Below are positions 49,489 to 59,944 of a DNA stretch of 64,000 bases, piece after piece. The DNA is from Archangium lipolyticum (GTDB lineage Bacteria > Myxococcota > Myxococcia > Myxococcales > Myxococcaceae). The DNA lies in assembly GCF_024623785.1 (NCBI RefSeq), contig NZ_JANKBZ010000020.1:1-64000 (forward strand). The letters run 5' to 3'. Every line of letters starts with the position of its first letter. Within the stretch, counting starts at the first letter, position 1. The position numbers and the translations under genes were made by a program. The notes under the pieces are model-generated. The model searched no databases and was not told the origin of the DNA. It saw only the letters and a list, made by a program, of their open reading frames with translations.

Positions 49489-51321
49489 TTGACTCTCGAA
49501 GCAGGCACCCCCATCGGCAAGTACGTCATCAAGCGCAAGCTCGCCGAGGGCGGGATGGCGGAGATCTACCTCGCCGCCTCCACGGGGCCCGAGGGCTTCG
49601 AGAAGGAAGTCGTCATCAAGCGGGTGCGCTCGTTCCTGGCGGATGACGAGGGCTTCGTGCGGATGTTCATCGAGGAGGCGCGGCTGGCCTCGCGGCTCAA
49701 CCACGCCAACGTGGTGCAGATCTTCGACTTCGACAAGCACGAGGACTCGTACTACCTGGCGATGGAGTACGTGCGCGGCTGCTCGCTGTGGGACCTGCGC
49801 AAGCGCTGCCGTGAGAAGGGCGTGGCCGTGCCTCCGGTGCTGGTGGCGCACATCGGCGCGCAGGTGGCGGCCGGGTTGCACTACGCGCACCGCCTCAAGG
49901 GCGCGGACGGGGAGTCGCTGCACCTGGTGCACCGCGATGTCACCCCGCACAACGTGCTGCTGTCGCTCGACGGCGCGGTGAAGCTCACCGACTTCGGCAT
50001 CGCCAAGGCGGGCAACAAGCTGACCCAGCCGGGCGTGCTCAAGGGCAAGTTCGCGTACATGTCCCCGGAGCAGGCGCGCGGCGAGGCGGTGGACGCGCGC
50101 ACGGACGTCTTCGCGCTCGGCGTGGTGCTCTGGGAGATGCTCACCGGAGGCCGGCTGTTCGACGGGGACTCGGAGCTCGCCGTGCTCCGGGCGGTCCAGG
50201 AGAGCGTCATCGCCTCGCCGGCCCGCCTCAACCCGGAAGTGCCGGAGGAGCTGGACGAGGTGGTGGCCATCGCGCTCGAGCGCGATCCGGAGGCCCGCTT
50301 CCAGTCGGCCGGCGAGCTGGAGCGCGCCCTGGCCCAGTGCGTGCTGAGCCATGCCCGGAGCGTGGACGACACGGACGTGGGCACCTTCGTGCGGCGGCTC
50401 CTCGACGCGCCCCTCACGCAGTTCATCCAGATGCCGGCCTCGCTGATGGATCGCTCGCAGCGGAGCGCGCGCCTACGGAGCCGCACGGGTGAGACGCCCT
50501 CCGCGGCGGACTCCACCGTTCCGCGGGCGTCCGTCCAGCGCGAGTCCACCGCGGTGTTGACTCCCACGGGCGCGGCCTCGGGGCGCAGCAGGTCCGTACG
50601 CGCCCCCCCGCCCGAGGACTCCCTGGTCTCGGCGTCCACCCAGGTGCTGTCTCGCGACGCCGAGAGGGTCGCGGAGACCCGGGCCGCTCCCTCCGAGGCT
50701 CCCGCTCCCGCGTCGAATCCCGCCGCCCCCCCGCGGATGGCCCAGACGCTGCCCGCGGTCACCTCTACGCAGGAAGCCCCTCCGGCGAAGCGCGGGGGCA
50801 AGGGACTCTGGGTGGGAGCGAGCGTGGGAGCCCTGGTGCTCATCGGCGGTGTGGTGGCCCTGGTGTTTCCGAAGCAGTCGGCGCCCCCGGCCCCGGCCGC
50901 GGGTCCCACCGTCACGGCGACTCCCTCCGCCCAGAAGGAGCCCGTCCCCGGGCCCGAGGTGAAGCCCGAGGCCGCCACACCACCTTCTTCCGATGCTGGT
51001 GCCGTGGTGGCCGTGGCGCCGCCGGCCGAGCCTCCTCCGGCCCAGGCGACGGGAGCCACGGGACAGAACCCGCCGCCGCCGGAGCCGCCCGCCGCGCCCG
51101 TCGCCCAGGCCAGGGGGACCCTCACCGTCCTGGTCACCCCGTACGCCGACGTCTACCTGGACAACAAACTCCTCAAGAAGGAAGTGCAGGGACGCGCCAG
51201 CTTCCAGGTGACGCCGGGCAACCATGTGCTCACTTTCAAGCACCCGGCCAGCACCGAGGCGGTGAGCTTCACCCTCGAGCCTGGTGGCAAGGTGATGAAG
51301 ACCTTCCGCGTCCGCCGGTAG
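49489..51321 (+). CDS. Ser/Thr protein kinase with C-terminal PEGA-like domain (second of a tandem pair)
   Basis: 610 residues from TTG 49489, an uncommon start codon with no clear ribosome site, so expression may be coupled to the upstream kinase. The kinase domain (about 10-275) is intact: LAEGGMAEIYLAAS, VIKRVR, HRDVTPHNVL, LTDFGIAKAG, GKFAYMSPEQARG, RTDVFALGVVLWEML. A Pro/Ala/Ser-rich linker follows, with a membrane segment at about 442-465 (GLWVGASVGALVLIGGVVALVF). The C-terminal PEGA-like part (ARGTLTVLVTPYADVYLDNKLL) faces out. The first 280 residues are clearly paralogous to the upstream kinase, whereas the linkers differ. A MerR-type regulator follows. Confidence 0.93.
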   Translation: MTLEAGTPIGKYVIKRKLAEGGMAEIYLAASTGPEGFEKEVVIKRVRSFLADDEGFVRMFIEEARLASRLNHANVVQIFDFDKHEDSYYLAMEYVRGCSLWDLRKRCREKGVAVPPVLVAHIGAQVAAGLHYAHRLKGADGESLHLVHRDVTPHNVLLSLDGAVKLTDFGIAKAGNKLTQPGVLKGKFAYMSPEQARGEAVDARTDVFALGVVLWEMLTGGRLFDGDSELAVLRAVQESVIASPARLNPEVPEELDEVVAIALERDPEARFQSAGELERALAQCVLSHARSVDDTDVGTFVRRLLDAPLTQFIQMPASLMDRSQRSARLRSRTGETPSAADSTVPRASVQRESTAVLTPTGAASGRSRSVRAPPPEDSLVSASTQVLSRDAERVAETRAAPSEAPAPASNPAAPPRMAQTLPAVTSTQEAPPAKRGGKGLWVGASVGALVLIGGVVALVFPKQSAPPAPAAGPTVTATPSAQKEPVPGPEVKPEAATPPSSDAGAVVAVAPPAEPPPAQATGATGQNPPPPEPPAAPVAQARGTLTVLVTPYADVYLDNKLLKKEVQGRASFQVTPGNHVLTFKHPASTEAVSFTLEPGGKVMKTFRVRR

Positions 51322-51429
51322 TGCCTCCTCCCGCGCCTCGCGCTCGCGCGTAACCCCCAACCCGCCCGGGTCCGCCCGGTCGCGCCCGGCATCCGTACGC
51401 CCGGTGCTACCGATCGCTACAGGTCTGTC

Positions 51430-51435
51430 TTGACA
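51430..51435 (+). promoter_or_regulatory. -35 element (TTGACA) of the MerR-type gene
   Basis: A perfect TTGACA sits 53 bases before ATG 51488. The -10 region at 17-18 bases spacing (GCATTC/CATTCA) is poor and overlaps the first of three direct repeats. The promoter may therefore need the regulator or be blocked by it. Confidence 0.4.
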
Positions 51436-51453
51436 GCTTCACGGCCTCTCTGG

Positions 51454-51495
51454 CATTCAATGCCGTCCATTCAGTAGCATCTATTCAATGGAAGG
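51454..51495 (+). repeat. Three 14-bp direct repeats overlapping the MerR-type start codon
   Basis: Units at 51454-51467, 51468-51481 and 51482-51495 each share (C/T)ATTCA(A/G)T; the first two agree at 10 of 14 positions. They run head to tail with no gaps, from the -10 region into the first codons (ATG 51488 lies in the third unit). Regular spacing suggests cooperative binding by one regulator, most simply autoregulation by the adjacent protein. Confidence 0.5.
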
Positions 51496-52012
51496 AACGC
51501 GGTTGCTGGATCCCGAGGAGCTAGAGCGCATCGAGCGCGACTTCGCTGGCGGTCTGCCCGCGAGGCAGATCGTCGAGATCTTCCAGCCCCGGGGTGTTCA
51601 GCTCTCCGAAGCCACGTTCCGGAAGTACGTGCAGGTAGGCCTGCTACCCCGGAGCCGCCGTGTGGGGCGCAAGGGGAAGCACCAGGGAAGCCGGGGCCTG
51701 TACCCGGTGGAATCAGTCCGGCGGATCAACGCCATCAAAAAAATGATGGCCGAGGGTCACACCCTGGAGGACATCAAGCGCTCCTTCCTCTTCCACAAGA
51801 ACCACATCGATCAGCTCGAGCGGGGTCTCTCCGAGGTGTTCGATGGTCTTCAGGATCAGCTGGGGGAGCGTGCCTTTGGTTCGGAGTACCGGCGTACACT
51901 GGAGGAGGAGCTGGCCACGTTGAGGGCGAGGGCCCGGGAACTGGTCAGGGACGTGGCCCGGTTGGGGAGTGCGGTCACCGCACACCGAGACGAAAAGCTC
52001 CGTTCTCAATAG
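51488..52012 (+). CDS. MerR-type helix-turn-helix regulator
   Basis: 174 residues from ATG 51488. The N-terminal part (about 5-105) is a MerR-like winged helix: EIFQPRGVQLSEATFRKYVQVGLLP, a basic GRKGKHQGSRG wing, then YPVESVRRINAIKKMMAEGHTLEDIKRSF. The remainder is a helical region suited to dimerisation (LEEELATLRARARELVRDVARL). No cysteine-based metal site is present, so it is not a classic metal sensor. No ribosome site precedes the start, suggesting a leaderless or short-leader mRNA. It lies after two transmembrane Ser/Thr kinases and before a sigma-region-4-like protein, and could be a phosphorylation target, which is inference. Confidence 0.85.
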   Translation: MEGTRLLDPEELERIERDFAGGLPARQIVEIFQPRGVQLSEATFRKYVQVGLLPRSRRVGRKGKHQGSRGLYPVESVRRINAIKKMMAEGHTLEDIKRSFLFHKNHIDQLERGLSEVFDGLQDQLGERAFGSEYRRTLEEELATLRARARELVRDVARLGSAVTAHRDEKLRSQ

Positions 52013-52059
52013 GATGGGGGGCTGGGGAGGGGTAGAGTGGAAACATTGCTGGAGGGGAC

Positions 52060-52554
<495 letters not shown>

Positions 52555-52598
52555 AAATCAGGCCGGGAGCCACTGGGCGACACGGACCGTACGCTTCG

Positions 52599-52627
52599 TT
52601 GACACCCAGGGGGGTGGTTGCTAGACG
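52599..52627 (+). promoter_or_regulatory. Candidate promoter of the purH-lpt operon
   Basis: TTGACA (52599-52604), 17 bases, TAGACG (52622-52627). The predicted start near 52634 places a small hairpin (52632-52650) at the very 5' end of the mRNA, with GTG 52661 about 27 bases downstream. Confidence 0.5.
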
Positions 52628-52631
52628 GGCC

Positions 52632-52650
52632 GCCTCTCTCTGACAGAGGC
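52632..52650 (+). repeat. 5'-end hairpin before purH
   Basis: GCCTCT (52632-52637) pairs with AGAGGC (52645-52650) over seven bases. The right arm holds AGAGG, the only ribosome-site-like sequence before GTG 52661, so folding would hide it. The first bases lie at the predicted transcription start. A translational control element is possible. Confidence 0.35.
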
Positions 52651-52660
52651 GTGCGATACC

Positions 52661-54205
52661 GTGCTGGCTCTCCTCAGCGTTTCCGATAAACGCGGTCTGG
52701 TCCCCTTCGCGCAGGGTCTCGTCCGGCTCGGCTTCGAGCTGCTCTCCACCGGGGGCACGCTCGCCGCGCTCCAGGCGGCGGGGGTCCCCGCGAAGAAGGT
52801 CTCCGAGCATACGCAGAGCCCGGAGATCCTCGGTGGGCGGGTGAAGACGCTCCACCCTCGCATCCACGGCGGCATCCTCGGCCGGGTGGATCTGGAGAGC
52901 GACCGGGCGGAGATGTCCGCCCATGGCATTGCTCCCATCTCCCTGGTGGCCGTCAACCTCTACCCCTTCCGGCAGACGGTGGCCTCCGGTGCCCCCGAGG
53001 CCGACGTCATCGAGCAGATCGACATCGGCGGGCCGGCCATGGTGCGCGCGTCGGCGAAGAACTTCCGCCACGTGACGGTGGTGGTGGACCCGGACGACTA
53101 CGAGGCCGTGCTGGCCGAGCTGGAGAAGAGCCGCGCCACCAGCGAGGAGACGCGCCGGCGGTTGATGCGCAAGGCCTTCGCGCACACCGCAGCCTATGAC
53201 GCCTCCATCGCGGGCTGGCTGTCGGCCCAGGCCGGCGAGCCGTTCCCCGAGGAGCTGGCGCTCCCGTTCCGGAAGGTGCAGGGCCTGCGCTACGGCGAGA
53301 ACCCGCACCAGCGCGGCGCCTTCTACCGCGAGCACGCCGCGCCCGCGGAGCCCACCGTGGCCTTCTCGCGCGTCCTCCAGGGCAAGGAGCTGTCGTACAA
53401 CAACATCCTGGACCTGGATGCGGCGCTCGGCCTGGTGCTGGAGTTCCCCGAGCAGCCCTGCGCCGTCATCATCAAGCACAACACCCCCTGTGGCGTGGCG
53501 GTGGATGCGTCCCTGACGACGGCCTACCGCACCGCGCGCGCTATCGACGAGGTGTCCGCCTTCGGTGGCATCGTGGCGCTCAACCGCGAGGTGGACCGCA
53601 CCTGCGCCGAGGCGCTCGCGGAGACGTTCCTGGAGGCGGTCATCGCCCCGACCTACTCCGCCGAGGCCCTCCAGGTGCTGGCGGCCAAGAAGAACCTGCG
53701 CCTGCTGGAGGCTGGTCCCGGGCTGGCCTCGCCGACCGCCCGCCCGAGGTCCCAGCTGGAGGCCCGGAGCGTGTCTGGCGGCCTGGTTCTCCAGGACAAG
53801 GACTCCGTCGAGCCGCCGCTCGAGTGGAAGGTCGTCAGCAAGCGGGCACCCACCCCCGAGGAGGAGCGCGCCCTGCGTTTCGCCTGGAAGGTGTGCAAGC
53901 ACGTGAAGAGCAACGCCATCGTGTTTTCCAATGGTTCCAGGCTCCTGGCGGCGGGTGGCGGGCAGACGAGCCGGGTGGACTCGGCGAAGATCGCCACCGC
54001 GCGGGGCGGAGAGGCCCTCAAGGGGAGCGCCGTGGCCTCGGATGCCTTCTTCCCCTTCAGGGATGGGCTCGACGAGGCCGCCCGGGCGGGGGCCACCTGC
54101 GTCATTCAGCCTGGCGGCTCGGTCCGCGACTCAGAGATCGTCGCGGCGGCCGATGAACATGGCATGGCCATGGTGCTCACGGGAGTGCGACACTTCCGCC
54201 ACTGA
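52661..54205 (+). CDS. purH: Bifunctional AICAR transformylase/IMP cyclohydrolase
   Basis: 514 residues from GTG 52661. The N-terminal IMP cyclohydrolase (about 1-190) starts [12 protein letters not shown] and contains [21 protein letters not shown] and NLYPF. The C-terminal AICAR formyltransferase contains [21 protein letters not shown], the catalytic KHNTPCGVA (Lys-His), [18 protein letters not shown] and [17 protein letters not shown]. It performs the last two steps of purine synthesis, using formyl-tetrahydrofolate, in the cytoplasm. Length is normal. It heads a long gene series; the next gene begins three bases after its stop, and purD lies two genes on. Confidence 0.96.
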   Translation: MLALLSVSDKRGLVPFAQGLVRLGFELLSTGGTLAALQAAGVPAKKVSEHTQSPEILGGRVKTLHPRIHGGILGRVDLESDRAEMSAHGIAPISLVAVNLYPFRQTVASGAPEADVIEQIDIGGPAMVRASAKNFRHVTVVVDPDDYEAVLAELEKSRATSEETRRRLMRKAFAHTAAYDASIAGWLSAQAGEPFPEELALPFRKVQGLRYGENPHQRGAFYREHAAPAEPTVAFSRVLQGKELSYNNILDLDAALGLVLEFPEQPCAVIIKHNTPCGVAVDASLTTAYRTARAIDEVSAFGGIVALNREVDRTCAEALAETFLEAVIAPTYSAEALQVLAAKKNLRLLEAGPGLASPTARPRSQLEARSVSGGLVLQDKDSVEPPLEWKVVSKRAPTPEEERALRFAWKVCKHVKSNAIVFSNGSRLLAAGGGQTSRVDSAKIATARGGEALKGSAVASDAFFPFRDGLDEAARAGATCVIQPGGSVRDSEIVAAADEHGMAMVLTGVRHFRH

Positions 54206-54208
54206 GCC

Positions 54209-57200
54209 ATGCGGATTACCTGCCAGAAATGTGCGGCGGCCTACGCCATCGATGACCGGGTCATCACCCCCAAGGGTGTGCGCGCGCAATGTCCGCGCTG
54301 TCGCCACCTGCAGTTGGTGAAGCGCGAGGATGCTCCCGCGCAACCGGACGCAGCCCCGGCCGCCGCGCCGGTGGCGAAGCCCGCCGCCGCGCCGAAGCCC
54401 GCCGCGCCGGTGGCGAAGCCCGCCGCCGCGCCGAAACCCGCCGCGCCGGTGGCGAAGCCCGCCGCCGCTCCCTCCGTGGCCTCGAGGCCAGCGACGCCGT
54501 CCGCGTCCCTGACCGATGAGCTCTTCGGAGACCTCGGAGATCTCGAGCCCGCACCGGATCCCAACGATGGGGCGGACTCGTTGATGGACGACCTCTCCGC
54601 GATCGGCGGCAAGTCGTCCTCGCCGGCCCTGTCGAAGGACGCGCTGTTCGGCGACCTCGCCGATCTCACCCAGTCGTCTCCTTCCAATCCGATCAATCCG
54701 ATCCTCGACTCCAAGCCGGCCACGCCGGGCTACGCGATTCCGACGGGCGATCTGTTGTTCGACGACATCGCGCCGCCCCCGCCGCCCGTTCCGGCTCCGC
54801 AGCCGAAGCCGGCCGCGCCCGTGCAGGCCAGGCCCGCTGCCCCGGCTCCGCAGCCGAAGCCGGCCGCCCCGGTCTTCCCCGAGCCGTCGGACGACGCGCT
54901 GTTCGACTTCAACTCGCCCGCGCCCTCGCCAGCGCCCGTGCAGGCCAGGCCTACCGCTCCGGCCCCACAGCCGAAGCCGGCCGTGCCCGTGCAGGCCTCT
55001 CCCGCGCTCCCGGAGCCGGCGGACGACGGCATCTTCGATTTCAACGCGCCGCCTGGATTCAGCGCTCCTCCTCCAGCGGCCGCGCCCGTGCAGGCCTCTC
55101 CCGCGCTCCCGGAGCCGGCGGACGACGGCATCTTCGATTTCAACGCACCGCCGGGCTTCGACGCGCCGCCCGCCGCGGCTCCGGGGGGTGATCCGCTCCT
55201 CGACTTCTTCGGGTCGCCGCCTGCTCAGCCCCAGGCGGCTCCCGCCCCCGTGAGGGCCCAGGCTCCCGCCGCGACGCTCAAGGCGTGCCGCGAGTGTGGC
55301 AAGTCGCTGGTGGATCCGTTCGATCAGGCGCTCGGCGCGTGCGAGGACTGCCGGCAGCGCATCCAGAAGTCCACGGCCGCTCCCATGCCCGAGGTCCGGT
55401 CCGTGGAGGTGCTCGACCTGCCGCCGATGTCGGCGGGCGATGGGTCGGGTTCCATGGCCACGTCCCTGCCGCCCGAGCCGGGCAGTGGTGCACGGGCCAC
55501 GGCGCCCACGCTGTCGGCCGAGCCTCGCAGCGCCGCCCGTGCCGGGACGCAGCGTCCCGTGACGGCGGGAGTGGCCGTGACCGCCTCCAGCGGGCGGGGC
55601 GGACTCGTTGCCGCCCTAGTGGTCCTGCTGCTGGTGGGAGGCGGTGGCGCCGCGTACATGTTCGTGCCCCAGGTGAAGGAGCTGGTGGGCGGGCAGAGCG
55701 GCGGGGGTGGGGGTTCGTCCAAGTCGTCGAGCCAGTCCGCGGCGGCCGCGCTGCCTCCGGCGGTGGAGGCCGTGCTGCCTCGCTGGCGGCTCATGTTCGT
55801 GGATGCCAGTGGCGGTGACAGCAAGCAGCTGCTCGCCGAGGGGCAGACGCTGCTCACCAAGGATCAGCGGCTGGCGTACTCGCAGGCGGCGGAGTCCTTC
55901 CAGCGCGCGCTGCTGCTGGACCCGGGGAACGACACGGCCATCGGTGGCTACGTGCAGGCGATCGCGCTGGGGCTCGGCACGGGGATGGATGACCCGACCT
56001 TCGAGGAGGCGCGTGCGCTCATCGAGGCCGCGGAGAGCCGGGCCAGCCGCAACGCGGACCTGTTGGTGGCCCATGCCAACCTGCTGCTCGCGCGCTCCGG
56101 TCAGTCGGAGAACATGGAGCAGGCACGCAAGCTCGCCGAGGAGGTGTTGGCGGGGAGCGGCGAGGGTGTCGTGGCGCAGAAGGCCGAGGCCCACCTGGTG
56201 CTGGGCCGCGTGTTCCTGACGTCGTCCCGGGAGCTGGCCAACCAGCACTTCGACTCGGCGCTGGCGATCGCCTCGGATCTGCGGCGCGTGCACTACTACC
56301 GCGCGCTGGCCGACGAGACGGCGGGTGACTACTCGCTGGCGATCGAGCGGTTGCAGAAGCGGCTCGAGCAGGACCCCGACCACTGGGAGACCCGGTCCAC
56401 CCTGGCCCGCATCTACCTGGAGGTGGGCGAGACGGAGAAGGCGCGCCAGTTGTATGAGTCGCGTCTCAAGAGCTCGCCGGGGGACTTCCAGGCGCTGCTG
56501 GCGATCGCGGTGATGCGCTACCAGGTGGAGGGCGGCGTGTCCGGCTCCCTGGGGGCCCTGCGCGGCCTGCTGCGCAACCGTGACAAGTACGAGCCGCGCG
56601 AGGTGGCGGAGCTGCTGCTGCACCTGTCGGCGGTGGAGCGTCTGTCCAGGAACCTGGAGGCATCGGCCAAGGCGGCCCGCGAGTCCCTGGAGCTGGCGAA
56701 GAACAACCCGGCGCCGGGCCTGCAGCTCTTCCTGGTGTCCGTGGCGCGCAAGGACGCCGCGGCGGCGGCCGGTCACCTCGCCACCCTCCGGGGCCATCTC
56801 GACGATCCGGCGCTGGAGAAGATGCTGGAAGGCCGGCTGCGGCTGCTCGAGCGCAAGCCCGCCGAGGCGCTGGCGGTCCTCCTGGAGGCCGCGCGGATGG
56901 ATCCCCGCCGCGCGGACGCGATGCTGCTGGCCGGAGTGGCCGCCGCCCAGGACGGGCGCCGGGACGAGGCCTTCCGCGTGCTCGCCCAGGTGCTCCAGGC
57001 GGATCCGCTGCGGCTCGCTCCGCGGCCCGTCCTCACGCCCTTCTACCTGCGCTCGGCGGATCTGCTCGATGGGCTCGAGGGCTCCATCGTGGCCATCGCC
57101 CGGGGAGACGACGACCTGCTGCCCCACCTCTACGAGGGCCTGCTGCGCTTCCACCAGGGCGATGGCGCCGCGGCGGAGAAGATGCTGAAGAAGGTGGCCG

Positions 57201-57565
57201 AGGTGGACTCCAACAACGCCCCCTCGTTCGCCTACCGCACCCTCATCGCCATGGCACGCAAGGACATGAAGGCGGCGAAGGGGCACGCGGCCCGCGCGGT
57301 GGCCGGCGGCCGCCAGGTGGCCATCGCCCACCTCGTGTTGGGACTCGTGATGATGGAGTCCAAGCAGGAGGAGCAGGCCAAGCGCTCCCTGCGCGAGGCG
57401 GTGACGCTCTCCCCGAAGCTGTACGCGGCCGAGGTGAAGCTGGCCGAGCTGGAGGCGGCCACCAGCCGCAATGACGTGCGCACGCGGTTGGTGCGGCTCC
57501 TGGGGCTCGACCCGTCGTACCTGCCCGCCAAGCGCATCCTCTACCAGCTCGACAAACGAGGTTGA
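54209..57565 (+). CDS. Large zinc-ribbon/TPR membrane protein with low-complexity repeats
   Basis: 1118 residues from ATG 54209, three bases after purH. The N-terminus is an MJ0042-type zinc ribbon (C5-x2-C8 ... C28-x2-C31). It is followed by about 320 residues of Pro/Ala-rich sequence with direct repeats, a second CxxC pair (CRECGK ... CEDC, about 354-376), and one membrane segment ([22 protein letters not shown], about 464-485). The C-terminal 600 residues are TPR-like helical repeats, for example [19 protein letters not shown] and [22 protein letters not shown]. The topology suggests a cytoplasmic zinc-ribbon with TPRs across the membrane, as in some motility or secretion scaffolds. It sits between purH and purD in one transcript. 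Function unknown. Confidence 0.85.
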   Translation: MRITCQKCAAAYAIDDRVITPKGVRAQCPRCRHLQLVKREDAPAQPDAAPAAAPVAKPAAAPKPAAPVAKPAAAPKPAAPVAKPAAAPSVASRPATPSASLTDELFGDLGDLEPAPDPNDGADSLMDDLSAIGGKSSSPALSKDALFGDLADLTQSSPSNPINPILDSKPATPGYAIPTGDLLFDDIAPPPPPVPAPQPKPAAPVQARPAAPAPQPKPAAPVFPEPSDDALFDFNSPAPSPAPVQARPTAPAPQPKPAVPVQASPALPEPADDGIFDFNAPPGFSAPPPAAAPVQASPALPEPADDGIFDFNAPPGFDAPPAAAPGGDPLLDFFGSPPAQPQAAPAPVRAQAPAATLKACRECGKSLVDPFDQALGACEDCRQRIQKSTAAPMPEVRSVEVLDLPPMSAGDGSGSMATSLPPEPGSGARATAPTLSAEPRSAARAGTQRPVTAGVAVTASSGRGGLVAALVVLLLVGGGGAAYMFVPQVKELVGGQSGGGGGSSKSSSQSAAAALPPAVEAVLPRWRLMFVDASGGDSKQLLAEGQTLLTKDQRLAYSQAAESFQRALLLDPGNDTAIGGYVQAIALGLGTGMDDPTFEEARALIEAAESRASRNADLLVAHANLLLARSGQSENMEQARKLAEEVLAGSGEGVVAQKAEAHLVLGRVFLTSSRELANQHFDSALAIASDLRRVHYYRALADETAGDYSLAIERLQKRLEQDPDHWETRSTLARIYLEVGETEKARQLYESRLKSSPGDFQALLAIAVMRYQVEGGVSGSLGALRGLLRNRDKYEPREVAELLLHLSAVERLSRNLEASAKAARESLELAKNNPAPGLQLFLVSVARKDAAAAAGHLATLRGHLDDPALEKMLEGRLRLLERKPAEALAVLLEAARMDPRRADAMLLAGVAAAQDGRRDEAFRVLAQVLQADPLRLAPRPVLTPFYLRSADLLDGLEGSIVAIARGDDDLLPHLYEGLLRFHQGDGAAAEKMLKKVAEVDSNNAPSFAYRTLIAMARKDMKAAKGHAARAVAGGRQVAIAHLVLGLVMMESKQEEQAKRSLREAVTLSPKLYAAEVKLAELEAATSRNDVRTRLVRLLGLDPSYLPAKRILYQLDKRG
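54362..54468 (+). repeat. 39-bp in-frame tandem repeat in the zinc-ribbon/TPR gene
   Basis: A 39-bp unit starts at 54362, repeats at 54401 with one base change, and continues partially from 54440 to 54468. It encodes 13 residues ([13 protein letters not shown]). Near-identity of the DNA suggests recent expansion and length variation between strains. Confidence 0.8.
54985..55146 (+). repeat. Exact 63-bp direct repeat, 99-bp period
   Basis: Bases 54985-55047 are identical to 55084-55146 as read by eye. They encode two copies of a Pro-rich segment containing [20 protein letters not shown], 33 residues apart. Perfect identity, including third positions, indicates a recent duplication or active gene conversion. 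Confidence 0.8.
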
Positions 57566-57566
57566 C

Positions 57567-58835
57567 GTGAAGGTCCTTCTCCTCGGCTCCGGCGCGCGAG
57601 AGCACGCGCTCGCCTGGAAGCTGTCCCAGAGTCCGCTGCTGACGAAGCTGCTGATCGGTCCGGGCAATCCGGGCACCGCTCGCGTGGGAACCAACGTCCC
57701 ACTTCAAGCGGACGCTCCCGATTCGGTGGTGGCCGTCGCTCGGAGGGAGAAGGTGGACCTGGTGGTGGTGGGCCCCGAGGCGCCGCTGGTGGCGGGCGTG
57801 GCGGATGCGCTCGCCGCGGCGGGCATCCCCTGCTTCGGTCCGGTGGCCGGGGCCGCCCTCATCGAGGGCTCCAAGGCCTTCGCCAAGGAGATCATGGCCG
57901 AGGCGGGCGTGCCCACCGCCGGCTTCCAGGTCTTCGACAACGTGGCCGACGCCGAGGCCTACGCCATGGCCCAGGGCCGCATCGTCGTGAAGGCGGACGG
58001 GCTGGCCGCGGGCAAGGGCGTCATCGTGGCGCATGACGTCCAGGCCGCTCGCGAGGCGGTGCGCGCGGTGGGCCTCATGGGCGCGGCGGGCCAGCGCATG
58101 GTGCTGGAGGAGCTGCTCGAGGGCGAGGAGGTCTCCGTCATCGCCCTGTGCGACGGCGAGCGCTACGTGCTGCTCCCGCCGGCACAGGACCACAAGCGGG
58201 TGGGGGAGGGTGACACGGGGCCCAACACCGGCGGTATGGGCGCGTATGCACCGGCTCCCTTCCTGTCTCCCGCGCAGCTCTCCGAGGTGGGCGAGCAGGT
58301 GATCGCCCCGACGCTGGCGACGCTGCGGCGCAGGGGAATCCCCTTCCGGGGCGCGTTGTATGCGGGGCTGATGCTGACGCGCAATGGGCCCAGGGTGCTC
58401 GAGTTCAACGCGCGTTTCGGGGACCCCGAGACGCAGGTGTTGATGATGCAGCTGGCGGAGGACGTGCTGCCGCTGCTGGATGCGTGCGCCCGTGGCCGGC
58501 TGGAGTCCCGTCCGCTCGCCGTGCACCCGGGGGCCTCGGTGGGGGTGGTGCTCGCCGCCCACGGCTACCCGGAGGCGCCGAGGAAGGGTGACCGCATCGA
58601 GGGCGTCGACTCCGTTCCGGCCGACGCGCCCGTATTCGTCGCGGGCGTGGAGGACAAGGGCGGTGCGTGGCTCACGGCCGGTGGCCGGGTGCTCACCGCG
58701 TGCGCGCGTGGCGCGGACCTGGCGGAGGCCCGCGCCAAGGCGTACGCCGCCATCGAGCGCATCCGCTTCGAGGGCATGCACTTCCGCCGGGACATCGGCG
58801 CCAAGGGTCTGAGGGCGCCTGGCACGACGCCGTGA
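57567..58835 (+). CDS. purD: Phosphoribosylamine-glycine ligase
   Basis: 422 residues from GTG 57567, with GAGG five bases upstream and just one base after the preceding stop. ATP-grasp fold: N-terminal [18 protein letters not shown], then [39 protein letters not shown] (ATP loop), [34 protein letters not shown], and the metal-binding [13 protein letters not shown]. All are diagnostic for GARS. It catalyses the second step of purine synthesis. Its TGA overlaps the GTG of lptF by four bases, so the last genes are co-translated. Confidence 0.96.
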   Translation: MKVLLLGSGAREHALAWKLSQSPLLTKLLIGPGNPGTARVGTNVPLQADAPDSVVAVARREKVDLVVVGPEAPLVAGVADALAAAGIPCFGPVAGAALIEGSKAFAKEIMAEAGVPTAGFQVFDNVADAEAYAMAQGRIVVKADGLAAGKGVIVAHDVQAAREAVRAVGLMGAAGQRMVLEELLEGEEVSVIALCDGERYVLLPPAQDHKRVGEGDTGPNTGGMGAYAPAPFLSPAQLSEVGEQVIAPTLATLRRRGIPFRGALYAGLMLTRNGPRVLEFNARFGDPETQVLMMQLAEDVLPLLDACARGRLESRPLAVHPGASVGVVLAAHGYPEAPRKGDRIEGVDSVPADAPVFVAGVEDKGGAWLTAGGRVLTACARGADLAEARAKAYAAIERIRFEGMHFRRDIGAKGLRAPGTTP

Positions 58836-59944
58836 AGCTGCTCGCACGCTACCTGCTGAAGGAACTGGTCATCCCCCTCGTGGTGTGGGTGGCGTTCCTC
58901 TTCCTGCTGCTCTTCGTCATGCAGTTCCTGCGGGGCACGGACGTGCTCCTCGGGTCCGCGGTGACGCTGGAGGACATGGGGCAGCTCATCTTCTACCTCG
59001 CGCCGCACTTCCTGATGATGGCGCTGCCCATCGCCTTCCTGCTGGCCATCCTCCTGGGCCTGGGCCGGCTGTCGGAGGACCGGGAGCTCACCGCGCTGCA
59101 GGCGCTCGGCATCGGTCCGGTGCAGCTGCTCGCGGGGCCGCTGGCCATCGGCGCGGTGCTGGCCGCGTTGATGCTGCTGATCACCTCCACCGCCGAGCCG
59201 TGGGGGCTCACCAGCGTCAAGGAGTTCGTGGCGGAGATCATCAAGAAGAACGTGGTGGGCGACGTGAAGTCGGGCGTCTTCTACGAGGACCTGTCCAACC
59301 TCACCCTCTACGCCGAGACGGTGGAGGGCGAGGAGCGCCGGTGGACGAACGTGCTGCTGCACGATGACCGCGAGCCGTCCTCGCCCCTGCTGATGCTCGC
59401 GCAAAACGGGCAGGTGAACACGAACACCGCCGGCCAGGTGCTGACGCTGGTGCTCGGCGATGGCGAGGCGCACCGGGCCAATCAGACCTCCTCGGCCTAC
59501 TCGGTCGTCACCTTCCAGAAGGGTGAGATCGCCGTGGGCGTGGAGGGCTCCATGGGGCGCCGCAACCGCTTCCGCTCCCCCAAGGAGGAGCTGACGCCGG
59601 TGGAGCTGCTCCAGGCCGCCGACGAGGCCGAGCGCACCGGGGGAGATCCCCGGCCCTTCCTGATGGCGCTGCACAACCGCGTGGGGCACGCGCTCGCGCC
59701 GCTGTCCTTCGCGCTGCTGGGCACGCCGCTGGCCATCGGACGGAGGCAGGGCGGACGCGCGTGGGGCTACCTCTTCACGCTGGGCGGCTACGTGCTCTTC
59801 TACCTGCTCATGCGGCTCTTCGAGCAGATGGGCCAGCAGGGCAAGCTGCCGGTGCCGCTGGCGGGCCAGCTCGCCAACATCCTCTTCTGCGCGGCGGGCG
59901 TGGTGGCCATGTACCGCGTCAACCGCTCGGGGACGGTGCGGTGA
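58832..59944 (+). CDS. lptF: LPS export permease LptF (YjgP/YjgQ family)
   Basis: 370 residues from GTG 58832 (GTGA overlap with purD). Three membrane helices open the protein (LARYLLKELVIPLVVWVAFLFLL), with LGRLSEDRELTALQALGIGP as the conserved cytoplasmic loop that contacts LptB. A periplasmic beta-jellyroll domain follows from about 145 to 265, then three more helices (PLSFALLGTPLAIGRRQGGRA). This is the LptF/LptG layout. It forms, with LptG and the LptB ATPase, the inner-membrane complex that extracts lipopolysaccharide. lptA, lptB and lptC are not in the window. It is named F because it comes first, as in other bacteria. Confidence 0.86.
   Translation: MKLLARYLLKELVIPLVVWVAFLFLLLFVMQFLRGTDVLLGSAVTLEDMGQLIFYLAPHFLMMALPIAFLLAILLGLGRLSEDRELTALQALGIGPVQLLAGPLAIGAVLAALMLLITSTAEPWGLTSVKEFVAEIIKKNVVGDVKSGVFYEDLSNLTLYAETVEGEERRWTNVLLHDDREPSSPLLMLAQNGQVNTNTAGQVLTLVLGDGEAHRANQTSSAYSVVTFQKGEIAVGVEGSMGRRNRFRSPKEELTPVELLQAADEAERTGGDPRPFLMALHNRVGHALAPLSFALLGTPLAIGRRQGGRAWGYLFTLGGYVLFYLLMRLFEQMGQQGKLPVPLAGQLANILFCAAGVVAMYRVNRSGTVR

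Noticed and set aside
51454-51495. Three direct repeats considered as replication-origin iterons or a CRISPR remnant
   Set aside because: Only three contiguous 14-bp units without spacers, no rep or cas gene, and they overlap the promoter and start of a regulator.
54362-55146. Repeats in the zinc-ribbon/TPR gene considered as a CRISPR-like array
   Set aside because: The repeats are in frame, encode Pro/Ala-rich protein and have no unique spacers of constant size.
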